A stretch of DNA of 14,619 nt from CAYZBM01 sp964476705 (GCA_964476705.1 CAYZBM010000056.1:1-14619), one strand, 5' to 3'; positions 8,130-14,590 are shown, numbered from the stretch's first letter. The notes: a model not told the origin generated them from the letters alone. Program-made: numbers and translations.

Positions 8130-8165
8130 GTATCTACCAGCGCGCCTTCAGGTGGCGGTAAGTAA
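5661..8165 (+). CDS. Giant type IV prepilin-like protein, 3' part (LamG-like modules 2-5)
   Basis: This is the continuation of the gene starting at 2272. Coding sequence (KGDPVISINGQ...) runs without a stop from the N gap, so the first ATG at 5805 is internal and has no start signals. The part encodes the end of LamG module 2 and the complete modules 3, 4 and 5, then stops after SGGGK. Modules 3-5 each carry a Cys-containing acidic loop (DTDCDGNPANEP, DTDCDGDISNEP, DTDCNAITGDEP) and end with YL-x2-KW[GA][IV]. There is no C-terminal anchor, LPxTG or autotransporter barrel, so attachment would depend on the N-terminal pilin helix. With the 5' part the whole is about 1,960 codons. Carbohydrate or host-surface binding is inferred from the fold only. 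Confidence 0.82.
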   Translation, partial: KGDPVISINGQSVSLTDPVPPTTVSSGYYPAGTETLYLGGANAGNNNFMNGDLGEILLYNRDVTEQQKADIEDGLAQKWGIAVSSCAVDSSLTLQNNLLLWLDGRDTDCDGNPANEPDNGAKLPVWKDKSLSKNDASNDVTENQPTYSTNLFSGPLPGVYFAGYPEKYNLNAINSGDDFTISIAYYEDTSNTNPYFFGGTGTSGIVPRLSSGSSYFTGQVINLADQTTSGLSQVEYNNSAAAILTYRYSKTSGEASIFRDGLFMIGPPVAAAFSLTADNLYYLGGDGFNSTSYFNGTIGEILFYNSALAEGNRHNVESYLSNKWAIGISKCTLNSSFPYAGVGTGINLWYDATDTDCDGDISNEPVSGSDLDVWYDKKKNYDDHTYYDMRGYASPPKYYTNVQNQLPAVRFNGNAGNFMNAGPIIINDNYSIFTVLKVNNTSFMDVFGVIDSDPDFYPVTIYPRISLYNLQALGYTYNKSTQDVYGQTASNIISGDFHVISQVYTPDNSDIYTDGYPGTSGTNFNYTPTENFRTLGVNDADGNYFSGDIGEFIQYNTAMSAPDRIALQYYLGRKWGIQMACYGDSIPSSGVNASLVMWFDAYDTDCNAITGDEPTNLYPLSIWKDKTGHGYDMQSVSTPTYVQGAVNGKPAVHFNSLSNMTTAALSSISDQFTIAIVLTLNDYTNYPTEEIFSASGAFDFNLMFDSGAFTSTFSYNDGGNINSTPVTPTMSPATYMPYILIGRMDHNSSLATVTTAGGGASNSSTASISSSGVILFDSGDTIQLGNNSSSNYDGYLAELLVYNTAVSDSELAIISSYLADKWGVSTSAPSGGGK

Positions 8166-8181
8166 TTTTAGTTCTTTCATA

Positions 8182-8205
8182 TTAGTAGATATTTTAGTAG
8201 ATATT
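8182..8205 (+). repeat. Perfect tandem duplication of a 12-mer
   Basis: TTAGTAGATATT occurs twice head to tail (8182-8193, 8194-8205) in the 92-nt spacer between the giant prepilin gene and the Sel1 gene. It could be a simple slippage duplication or a two-site operator. Nothing else is recognisable in this spacer. Confidence 0.6.
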
Positions 8206-8257
8206 ATTCTTTAGATTTTACTATTATTATGTACACTATAAAATATTGAAAGAAATT

Positions 8258-9310
8258 ATGCCAAGTTTAGATAAAATAAAAGAAATTGAAGCAAGAGCCG
8301 AGAAAAACGATCCAAAAGCATTAAGAGAACTTAGTGATCTTTACGAAAGAGGAGATGGAGTAGAAAAGGATCTCGTAAAGGCTTGGGAATGTTTAAATAA
8401 ATCTATATTTATAGTTTATGGCAATCAAAAAATTCATGGTCCGCGATATTTATCCAAAGAAGATGGAAAAAGTATTAATAGAATTAGAAAAGCATTTTTT
8501 GCTCAACCACTTGAATCTAAAGAAGATAAAAATAAATATAAAATATTTGGAGAGCAATGCTATAGGATTGGAATGATGTATCTAGAAGGAACTTTTGTTG
8601 AAAGAGATTTATCTAGTGCAGCTAAATATTTAGCTTTCGCAGTTGGGACTAAAAATCCAGATTCCTTGAAGATTATTAATGCTGTTTCAAATAGTAATAT
8701 AGTATCTCTTCGCGATACACCTATTTGGAAGGGTGATTTCTCTATAATTTTCGATGGGCAAGCAGAAACTAATGAAGAAAAATCTAAGAATATAATAGAA
8801 TTATATAAAGATAAAGAAGCTGTATTATCTAGTGAACAATTACAAGATCAGAGCAATATACAAAAATTAAAAGAACTTGCGGAGATACAATTTAAGATTG
8901 GTCGTTGTTATGCTGAAGAATTTGGCACTAGTATAGAATGTTATAGACAAAATGAAGCCGTAGAATATTTTAATAAATCTGCAAAAAATGGTAACCTTGA
9001 TGCCAAATTATTCTTAGCATCTTGTTATAAAGATGGGTTTGGTGTTAATCAAGATGCAGCTAAAGCAGCAGAGCTATTTAGAGAAGTTGCCGATGCAGGT
9101 TATGTCTTTGTACAAAATTTTATGGGGCATTTTTATGAAAAAGGAAATGGTGTAAAGCAGAATTTATCTGAAGCAGTAGAATGGTATAAAAAAGCTGCAG
9201 ATGGCGGAAATATTTACGCCAAAAACAAGCTTGAAGAAGCTAAGATTCCAGTAACTAATCTATGTGAAGCCACACACGATCAATCAGCAGCTGCAGCATC
9301 TGTAGCATAA
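8258..9310 (+). CDS. Sel1-like (SLR/TPR) repeat protein
   Basis: The 350-residue protein contains about five Sel1-like repeats at residues 18-49, 98-130, 209-243, 244-280 and 281-316. The best are AKLFLASCYKDGFGVNQD and the following VQNFMGHFYEKGNGVKQN. These alpha-alpha hairpins form protein-binding solenoids. No signal peptide or membrane segment is visible, so it is cytosolic or exported by a non-Sec route. Sel1 proteins of intracellular bacteria are sometimes effectors, but nothing here proves that. I chose ATG 8258 over an in-frame TTG at 8246 because the upstream purine stretch GAAAGAA (8248-8254) then acts as ribosome site. A linker (about 140-205) separates repeats 2 and 3. The Ala-rich C-terminus overlaps the 3' end of convergent panB by 31 nt. 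Confidence 0.85.
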   Translation: MPSLDKIKEIEARAEKNDPKALRELSDLYERGDGVEKDLVKAWECLNKSIFIVYGNQKIHGPRYLSKEDGKSINRIRKAFFAQPLESKEDKNKYKIFGEQCYRIGMMYLEGTFVERDLSSAAKYLAFAVGTKNPDSLKIINAVSNSNIVSLRDTPIWKGDFSIIFDGQAETNEEKSKNIIELYKDKEAVLSSEQLQDQSNIQKLKELAEIQFKIGRCYAEEFGTSIECYRQNEAVEYFNKSAKNGNLDAKLFLASCYKDGFGVNQDAAKAAELFREVADAGYVFVQNFMGHFYEKGNGVKQNLSEAVEWYKKAADGGNIYAKNKLEEAKIPVTNLCEATHDQSAAAASVA

Positions 9311-10047
9311 TTTTTCGCAGCGAGAGCTATTTCTTCAGCGACATTGGCATATTTTTTAATAAATTTAGGAGCTTTGTGAGATAGGCCAATCATATCCTCG
9401 GTGACTAAGATTTGGCCATCACACTCTTTTCCAGCACCGATACCGATTGTTGGGATAGAGATCTTTTTACTAATTTGTTTCGCTAAATTTTCTGGAATAT
9501 TTTCTAAAACCACAGCAAAAGCTCCGGCCTGGGTTACGGCTATTGCGTCATTAATAAGTTTTTGTTTTTCTTTTTTTTCTTGCCCCCTCTGTCCATAACT
9601 TCCATAAACATTTATACTTTGAGGTTGTAGACCGATATGTGCCATTACCGGAATACCTCTTTGAGTTAGATAATTTATAGTTAGAGCCATTTCTTCTCCG
9701 CCTTCAAGTTTTACTCCCTGGCAACCAGTTAGGCTTAAGATTCTAGCGGCATTAGTAAAGGCTTTGTTTACAGAGGCTTGATAACTAGCAAAAGGCATAT
9801 CTACAATAATACAGGATTTTTTTGTAGCCTTAACTACGGCCTTACCATGCTCACACATAATATCTGTAGTAACACTTAATGTTGAATCCATACCATATAA
9901 TACCATACCTAAAGAATCGCCAACTAAAATAAGATCGCAATATTCATCAATTATTTTGGCGATGGGATAGGTATAGGCAGTTAAACAAACAATCTGTTTT
10001 TGGCCTTTTAGTTTATTTATAGAGTTTGTGGTTAGACGATTTTGCAT
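9280..10047 (-). CDS. panB: 3-methyl-2-oxobutanoate hydroxymethyltransferase PanB
   Basis: PanB transfers a hydroxymethyl group from 5,10-methylene-tetrahydrofolate to 2-oxoisovalerate, giving ketopantoate, the first committed step to pantothenate and CoA. The 255-residue protein has the whole TIM-barrel signature. LTAYTYP (22-28) is followed by LVGDSLGMV (41-49) with Mg ligand D44, and VDMPF (82-86) with ligand D83. KLEGGEE (113-119), HIGLQPQ (137-143), ENIP with E182, and IGIGAGKECDGQ (201-212) complete it. These match the metal and catalytic positions known for the family, so it should be active. No panC, panD or panE is nearby. It lies 77 nt downstream of the histidine kinase gene on the same strand. 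The C-terminal Ala-rich tail is encoded in the overlap with the Sel1 gene. Confidence 0.95.
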   Translation of the reverse strand: MQNRLTTNSINKLKGQKQIVCLTAYTYPIAKIIDEYCDLILVGDSLGMVLYGMDSTLSVTTDIMCEHGKAVVKATKKSCIIVDMPFASYQASVNKAFTNAARILSLTGCQGVKLEGGEEMALTINYLTQRGIPVMAHIGLQPQSINVYGSYGQRGQEKKEKQKLINDAIAVTQAGAFAVVLENIPENLAKQISKKISIPTIGIGAGKECDGQILVTEDMIGLSHKAPKFIKKYANVAEEIALAAKNYATDAAAAD

Positions 10048-10124
10048 AAATTGATTTGCGCAGATCTTTGAGGTGATGATTTATATCAAAAACATAAAAT
10101 ACAGCTATTTACTATAAAAAGCTA

Positions 10125-11585
10125 CTAAAAACCTTTTTTGTCTAATGACTTTTTAGATTTTTTAAGAGAAAATACCAAAGTTATACTAGTACCAACCCCT
10201 ACCTCGCTTTGAATATCAAATTTGCCGCCCATAATATCAGTAAGTTTTTTAGTAAGGGGTAGCCCCAGACCTGTTCCTTCATAACGTCTGCTTAAAGAAC
10301 TATCTATTTGTCCAAATGGGGACATGGCTTTAGATATATCTTTTGCTGCAATGCCAATGCCTGTATCCACTACAGATACCTGTACGGTTTCGGCTAAAAC
10401 ATCTTCTTTTACAGTCAAAGTTACCGTTCCTGCTTCAGCGGTAAATTTTACCGCGTTAGAAAGTAAGTTAAGCATAATTTGTTTCATTCTTTTGGGATCC
10501 GCACTCAATATAACTGGACGGTCTGGGACGTTGGCAATTAGATGAACTTTAGCCTCATTTGCTCTTGGCTGCATAAGTCTAACGCAGTTCTGTGCGGTTT
10601 TAGTTAAATCTACATCGACTGTTTCTAGTTCTAATTTATGGGCCTCAGCTTTAGAATAATCTAAAATATCATTAATTAGACTCAATAGATGAATTCCAGA
10701 ACTATTAATATCAGTGATATATTCTTTATATTGTTGGTGGCCAACTGGCCCCATTACTTCGTCTTTTATAATATTAGAAAAGCCAATTATAGCATTAAGT
10801 GGGGTGCGGAGCTCATGACTAACATTAGCTAAAAACATAGATTTTTCTTGATTTTGGCTTTCGGCAAAAGATTTAGCTTTTTCAAGATTAACTTTTTCTT
10901 CTAATTGCTTATTGATAATTTTCTCGGTCTTTTTTTCAGTAAAATATAGACTTAAATAAAAGATGCTAAAAATTATGGTTATTATTAAAGAAACAGCAAT
11001 TTTAAACCAAAATAAATTTTTGCTAACTGCATCTATGTTGGTCAGGAGCTCAATAGTTGGAGCTTGATCTCTAATAATTTTATCATCCCCGCAATCTTTA
11101 GGATCTAATTTAAATTTTGAGTAGATATAATCGCTTTTTTTAGCATCAGTATCATTTGAGTATATTCCCATTTGTGGGATATAGGTGCTAATCATTTTAG
11201 AATTATCTTGAGGAGGTGTTATCCCAAAGAAAACCAAATTTCCTTGATTAGTTGAAAAAAAATCTATGCCATTTTGGTTAAATAAAGATATTTTTTCTGG
11301 CCCAGAATTTGAAAGAACCGTATAAGAAAGGCGAGAAAATTTCTGAAAATATTCATCATCTTTCCAGCGAGGTACATCAATTGTTTTTAATTTATCAAAA
11401 ATGCTAGAAAACTTACACCAGATTTGAGTAGTATATTGTTTAGCAATGAATTGATGTTCTAAAGTTATAACCGGTTCTATAGTATTGCTAACAATAAATT
11501 TTGTAAGAAAATTGCCAATAATAAACACTACCATCACCACGATGGTGATACCAATTATTAGTATATGCTTTAAAGAGTTGCCCAT
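10125..11585 (-). CDS. Membrane sensor histidine kinase, PleC/DivJ-like
   Basis: The 486-residue hybrid-free kinase has TM1 (about 7-28), an extracytoplasmic sensor region (about 30-190), TM2 (192-215) and a coiled coil (217-248). The HisKA H-box SHELRTPLNAIIGF carries phospho-acceptor H257, and HATPase_c has the N box LLSNAVKFT (N377), G1 DTGIGI (407-412), an FGQID F-box and G2 GTGLGL (437-442). The MGPVGHQQYKEY stretch and SGIHLLSLINDILDYSK resemble alphaproteobacterial PleC kinases of the cell-cycle phosphorelay. The sensor region is not recognised. An open frame extends to 11729, but that would overlap tadA and add a poor N-terminus. ATG 11583-11585 puts the first TM at the start and lies downstream of a good promoter candidate. 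No response regulator is nearby. Confidence 0.87.
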   Translation of the reverse strand: MGNSLKHILIIGITIVVMVVFIIGNFLTKFIVSNTIEPVITLEHQFIAKQYTTQIWCKFSSIFDKLKTIDVPRWKDDEYFQKFSRLSYTVLSNSGPEKISLFNQNGIDFFSTNQGNLVFFGITPPQDNSKMISTYIPQMGIYSNDTDAKKSDYIYSKFKLDPKDCGDDKIIRDQAPTIELLTNIDAVSKNLFWFKIAVSLIITIIFSIFYLSLYFTEKKTEKIINKQLEEKVNLEKAKSFAESQNQEKSMFLANVSHELRTPLNAIIGFSNIIKDEVMGPVGHQQYKEYITDINSSGIHLLSLINDILDYSKAEAHKLELETVDVDLTKTAQNCVRLMQPRANEAKVHLIANVPDRPVILSADPKRMKQIMLNLLSNAVKFTAEAGTVTLTVKEDVLAETVQVSVVDTGIGIAAKDISKAMSPFGQIDSSLSRRYEGTGLGLPLTKKLTDIMGGKFDIQSEVGVGTSITLVFSLKKSKKSLDKKGF

Positions 11586-11624
11586 TTTATCTTTGCTACT
11601 TGCAGATTTAGTATAGATGTTTAA

Positions 11625-11654
11625 TATATAGCAGCCTTCGGCATATAATTTCAA
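11625..11654 (-). promoter_or_regulatory. Candidate sigma70 promoter for the histidine kinase
   Basis: On the minus strand TTGAAA (11649-11654), an 18-nt spacer and TATATA (11625-11630) lie about 40 nt upstream of the chosen ATG at 11585. This supports the shorter start. On the plus strand a TATAAT at 11644-11649 could serve divergent tadA, but its -35 is weak. Confidence 0.35.
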
Positions 11655-11704
11655 TATATTTCCAAAAAATTGCGTTTTATAAATAAAAATCAGAGTATAG
11701 TTAT

Positions 11705-12139
11705 ATGAAAGAAGCATTAAAAATTGCAAAAGAAGCTGTTATACTAGGAGAGGTTCCGATTGGAGCGGTAATAGTTGAGAGCGATACAGGAAAAGTTATA
11801 ACCACTGCAATTAATCAGGTTGAGCGTAATAAAAATCCTTTATGTCATGCTGAAATGGTGGCTATTTATGAAGCTTGCAAAATCCTTGGAACCAAGTTCT
11901 TAGTAGGTTATGAGATTTATGTAACTTTAGAACCTTGTTCAATGTGCGCTACGGCTATAAGTCTTGCGCGGCTAGATGCTTTATATTTTGGTGCATATGA
12001 TGTTAAAACCGGTGGAGTAGAACATGGAGCAAAAATATTTAAAGTTAATGCTACCCATCATAAGCCAGAAATAGTTGGTGGTATTATGGAAGATGAATGT
12101 AAAAAGCTAATGACTGATTTTTTTAAAAATCTACGCTAA
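11705..12139 (+). CDS. tadA: tRNA-specific adenosine deaminase TadA
   Basis: TadA deaminates A34 to inosine in tRNA-Arg(ACG) so that one tRNA reads CGU, CGC and CGA. The 144-residue protein has the zinc deaminase signature: HAE with zinc ligand H48 and proton-shuttling E50, then PCSMC with zinc ligands C78 and C81. GEVPIGAVIV (15-24) and the NPLCHAE context are typical. Length is close to normal although the N-terminus is compact. The tRNA-Arg(UCU) at 161-237 is not its substrate. The gene is divergent from the histidine kinase. Its stop is followed after 8 nt by a long-stem palindromic repeat that probably also ends transcription. Confidence 0.94.
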   Translation: MKEALKIAKEAVILGEVPIGAVIVESDTGKVITTAINQVERNKNPLCHAEMVAIYEACKILGTKFLVGYEIYVTLEPCSMCATAISLARLDALYFGAYDVKTGGVEHGAKIFKVNATHHKPEIVGGIMEDECKKLMTDFFKNLR

Positions 12140-12147
12140 TGATAAAC

Positions 12148-12220
12148 TATAGTAGATCAAGCAATGATTTTCCACTTTAATTACTTACATAAATCATTGC
12201 TTGATGCTACATATCCTGAA
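12148..12220 (-). repeat. Long-stem palindromic repeat module A, copy 2 (possible bidirectional terminator)
   Basis: ATCAAGCAATGATTT (12156-12170) and AAATCATTGCTTGAT (12191-12205) form a perfect 15-bp stem with a 20-nt loop. GTAG (12152-12155)/CTAC (12207-12210) extends it past one bulged base. The reverse complement matches 1175-1250 at both ends (TTCAGG, ATGTAGCATCA and TGATCTACTATA). The stem differs at neighbouring positions that change together on both arms. It sits between convergent tadA and lpxR and could halt transcription from both sides, although no long T-run follows. Confidence 0.85.
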
Positions 12221-12264
12221 AAAACATATACTTATAATACTATTTTTGTTTTACTGAAGGATCC
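12219..12264 (-). repeat. Palindromic repeat module B (GGATCC + 34-nt core), copy 2
   Basis: The core at 12219-12252 read on the minus strand matches 61-94 at 32 of 34 positions. GGATCC at 12259-12264 lies 6 nt from the core, as against 5 nt in copy 1. The ends AAAACA/TGTTTT are self-complementary. It abuts module A with a 2-nt overlap, as if inserted within a GGATCC...TTCAGG palindrome like the one at 1161-1181. Confidence 0.78.
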
Positions 12265-12274
12265 CAAAATATAT

Positions 12275-12298
12275 TCATTTCAATTAAGAAATACTATA
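12275..12298 (-). repeat. 24-nt palindromic repeat module C, copy 1
   Basis: Read on the minus strand this 24-mer begins TATAGTATTTC and ends ATTGAAATGA. It matches 14567-14590 at 22 of 24 positions, and both differences are in the loop of its ATTTC/GAAAT hairpin. It starts 4 nt after the lpxR stop codon. Confidence 0.65.
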
Positions 12299-12302
12299 AG
12301 GC

Positions 12303-13312
12303 TTAGAATCTATAAGAAACAGTAAGTGCGCCATAATCTCCTGAAGAAGTTTGGGTTTTATATTCTTTAGTTTTATGAACCGTAAGTAATGTTACTCTGG
12401 CCTTAGGAAAGGTTAGGGTTATTCCTGATTGTATTCCTCCAACCAAAATATTTTTATCAACACTCCTACTATCGCGGAAACTATTCCCATCTAAAAATAT
12501 ATTTCTACCAACTACTTCTGCGTCAAGGCCTGTAAATAAATACCATCCAAAATTTCTACTAGGATTAAAAAAATCTGTTCCTGCTATACTTGGCTTAATA
12601 AGAGGTGGGCCATAATCAGAAGGTAAATCTCTACCTATTCTAGCCAATATACTAATATTAGCGCTGGTATTAACATTTCCTAAATTAATTCCATAACCTG
12701 GAGTAAGATCAAAGTTAAAACTAAAAGGTGTAGATTTATATAATTCCCTCCATTTTGTTTCATAACTTAAAATTACTCCTGGCTCATCTTTAAGCTGTGT
12801 ATCCCAACCTTTTGGCCTAGCATCATCTATAGCTTTATGAACAAAGTCTTGGCTTTGTGTCCAGCAAGCGAGGATGGTCCTACCATACCTAGGGTTACTT
12901 GAAAAGTATCTAAGGTTATGTCATTGTCGGAAATCAGAATTGCAGTTCCATATAACCAACCAGCATAAGGTCTATCATTTAAGGGGGGATTAGCTAAATT
13001 AATATCATTCGGGGTAAAAATACTTTGACCCATTGCAAACCCCCATCTTTTTGCCCCTGTAGTATTTATTATTGGCAATAAATTGGCACTTTTTTCTATC
13101 CAATTAGGAACTTCTTCTGAAGAGATATAGCCTATTCTTACACCATTTGTATAATTATTATCTTTACGAATAAAAGTATCATTTTCAAATGACAAAGTTA
13201 TAATTGCGGCCTTATCTTTTTTACTAGGAGGAGGGTCTAATTTTTCTTGAGCTATTACATTTGTAGGAAATATTATAAATAACATTAATATTATATATTT
13301 TCTATATTTCAC
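12303..13312 (-). pseudogene. lpxR: Lipid A 3'-O-deacylase LpxR (DUF2219 family), split by a 1-nt frameshift
   Basis: LpxR is an outer-membrane beta-barrel that removes the 3'-acyloxyacyl group of lipid A, dampening immune recognition. The GTG start is supported by AGAGGAAG 9 nt upstream. Residues 1-21 are a Sec signal peptide cleaved after VIA, before Q22. Family motifs follow: LSFENDTFIRKDNNYTNG (40-57) and QSIFTPND with DRPYAGWLYG (113-122). After GMVGPSSLAGHK the frame ends in KTLFIKL. In the next frame the protein continues with SQDFVHKAIDD, PKGWDTQLKDEPG and a barrel ending SYRF. The two frames join if one A is missing near 12854-12856. Repaired length is about 336 residues, normal for LpxR. 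The VH histidine just after the break corresponds to the family's catalytic His. Either a recent inactivation or a sequencing error; no other lesion is seen. Confidence 0.85.
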
Positions 13313-13388
13313 AATGCTTGACTTCCTCTATAAATAACTAATCTAAAATTATAAGTCCGCAAATAACCATGCCTATAATAAATAGGTT

Positions 13389-13523
13389 TTAATAATGATG
13401 ATCTGATGATTTCTGAATTTTTTCTCCACCTGACTCAACATCCTCACCCAAACCATGCATAGTATTACATGCGGAAAGAATTGTTAATAAAGTCAATAAT
13501 CCGGCTACAACAAAAGTTTTCAT
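13389..13523 (-). CDS. Entericidin A/B family small lipoprotein
   Basis: This 44-residue product is too short for routine ORF lists. The sequence has a hydrophobic signal peptide with lipobox LSAC (16-19; lipidated C19). It is followed by NTMHGLGEDVESGGEKIQK, the hallmark GxGEDxxSxGExIQ pattern of EcnA/EcnB. The ATG has GAGGA just upstream (about 13528-13532). Entericidins are envelope lipoproteins, studied in E. coli as a stationary-phase pair; here a single copy is present. The tail ends in DHHY. It lies between yqjE-like and lpxR on the same strand, 123 nt and 76 nt away, in an envelope-related group. A hairpin CCTAT/ATAGG lies just downstream (about 13372-13386), but has no T-run on the minus strand. 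Confidence 0.88.
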   Translation of the reverse strand: MKTFVVAGLLTLLTILSACNTMHGLGEDVESGGEKIQKSSDHHY

Positions 13524-13646
13524 ATTATCCTCGATTTAAAGATTTGATTTTATTATTATTTAGTTTTCAAATTGTATATTTTTGAGTGTAAAGAATCTAT
13601 ATTGTTTTCTATTAATGAAAATAAAGAAAAGATAAAAATTAATAAA

Positions 13647-14048
13647 TTATTTTTTAGAAGGATGTAGAAAACCATCTATAAAACTAGAAGCTATATTATG
13701 TACCACGCCTATAATTGGAGAAGTTTCTTGATTTAAAATTTTAGGAAGTATTTTATTAACCGCATTTATCTTACTTTTAATTAAAAAAATTGAAATAGCA
13801 ATTAATAATAAAGCTATAGTTCCTATAATTAACGCGGCTAACCATTGATGTAAACCATATGCAACCATTACTAGGTAAAGGCTCCATAGCCCTACAGAAA
13901 TTAGCAGGGCTACAGAAATTCCTACAAATATAGAAAACATAATTATATTTGCAAGATTTGCTAGTAACTCAGGTAATAATGGTGCTGATCTAAAAGCGCC
14001 TTGTTTTAGAAGTAGTGATCTTACTATGGATTGGTTAATTAAAGACAT
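13647..14048 (-). CDS. YqjE-like membrane protein (phage holin superfamily III type)
   Basis: The 133-residue protein has two hydrophobic helices (about 35-62 and 68-91) joined by a short AYGLHQW turn, with soluble N- and C-terminal segments. This two-helix hairpin and its position 22 nt after a YqjD-like gene match the yqjD-yqjE arrangement of enterobacteria, where YqjE carries a holin-X type domain. Sequence alone is not diagnostic, so the call depends on topology plus neighbour. The function of YqjE is not well established. The holin label should not be taken as evidence of a prophage. The C-terminal SSFIDGFLHPSKK tail would be cytoplasmic if the N-terminus is. Confidence 0.65.
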   Translation of the reverse strand: MSLINQSIVRSLLLKQGAFRSAPLLPELLANLANIIMFSIFVGISVALLISVGLWSLYLVMVAYGLHQWLAALIIGTIALLLIAISIFLIKSKINAVNKILPKILNQETSPIIGVVHNIASSFIDGFLHPSKK

Positions 14049-14070
14049 AACATCTATCTTTCTTTAGAAT

Positions 14071-14376
14071 TTAACGACGTGTAAGTACTCCAAGTAAAAA
14101 ACCTACACCAAGAGAAATAAGGCTAGCGCGGATAGGATTATGACGAATTTCATCAACTACAATACTACTTGCTGTAGAAATTTTATCTTTAGTTTGATCA
14201 ATTGCATCGCGAGCTTCTACGCCAATATTATGAGCTGATTTTGAAATGTTATCGACAAAGTTTTCATCGTTAACATTACTAAATTTTCTCTTTAAGTCTT
14301 TTTTGGCGCTATTAACCATTTCTTTAGCTTTATTAATAGTATCGTCAGTATCGTCTTTTGTATTATTAGAAAACAT
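14071..14376 (-). CDS. YqjD/ElaB-type (DUF883) tail-anchored protein
   Basis: The 101-residue protein has a charged, helical N-terminal part (1-80) and a C-terminal hydrophobic helix (about 83-98). It ends TRR, with NPIRASLISLGVGFLLGVLTRR typical of DUF883. The E. coli family members YqjD and ElaB are inner-membrane proteins of stationary phase that associate with ribosomes. A similar role here is inferred from family. The ATG has an excellent Shine-Dalgarno AAGGAG at 14383-14388, 6 nt upstream, the best in the window. It heads the minus-strand cluster with yqjE-like, the entericidin and lpxR. A TATAAT at 14465-14470 (minus) is a possible -10 but lacks a clear -35. Confidence 0.85.
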   Translation of the reverse strand: MFSNNTKDDTDDTINKAKEMVNSAKKDLKRKFSNVNDENFVDNISKSAHNIGVEARDAIDQTKDKISTASSIVVDEIRHNPIRASLISLGVGFLLGVLTRR

Positions 14377-14566
14377 AATTATCTCCTTAGTTTTATTATT
14401 TAAATATAATTAAGGCGTAAATAAAATTAAAAAGATATATAGACTTACTATAGATATTTTTTAAATTATATGCGCTGTGAATTGTATTAAAGCTTTTGCC
14501 ACATAAATTATCTACAGGATAATATGTTGATAAAATAAAGATTCCCTAAAGATTTGCCTGAATAAC
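14377..14566. other. Non-coding leader upstream of the yqjD-like gene
   Basis: I find no open frame or RNA gene here. It probably holds the promoter of the yqjD-like cluster; the only candidate element is TATAAT on the minus strand at 14465-14470. Confidence 0.3.
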
Positions 14567-14590
14567 TATAGTATTTCATGATTGAAATGA
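14567..14590 (+). repeat. 24-nt palindromic repeat module C, copy 2
   Basis: TATAGTATTTC and ATTGAAATGA flank a 3-nt variable centre. It matches the reverse complement of 12275-12298 at 22 of 24 positions and can form an ATTTC/GAAAT hairpin. It is directly followed by the degenerate block at 14594. Confidence 0.6.

Noticed and set aside
11586..11729. Longer N-terminus of the histidine kinase starting at 11729
   Set aside because: It would overlap the divergent tadA start by 25 nt, adds a poor leader before the true first membrane helix, and places the best promoter candidate inside the coding region.
12140..12302. CRISPR array
   Set aside because: The repeats are palindromic, dispersed and not regularly spaced, and no cas gene is present.
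13389..13523. Entericidin toxin-antitoxin pair
   Set aside because: Only one entericidin-like lipoprotein is found; no second small lipoprotein frame lies in the adjacent spacers.
13647..14048. Prophage holin
   Set aside because: No endolysin, structural or integrase genes are near; the YqjD-like neighbour makes a YqjE-type host gene much more likely.
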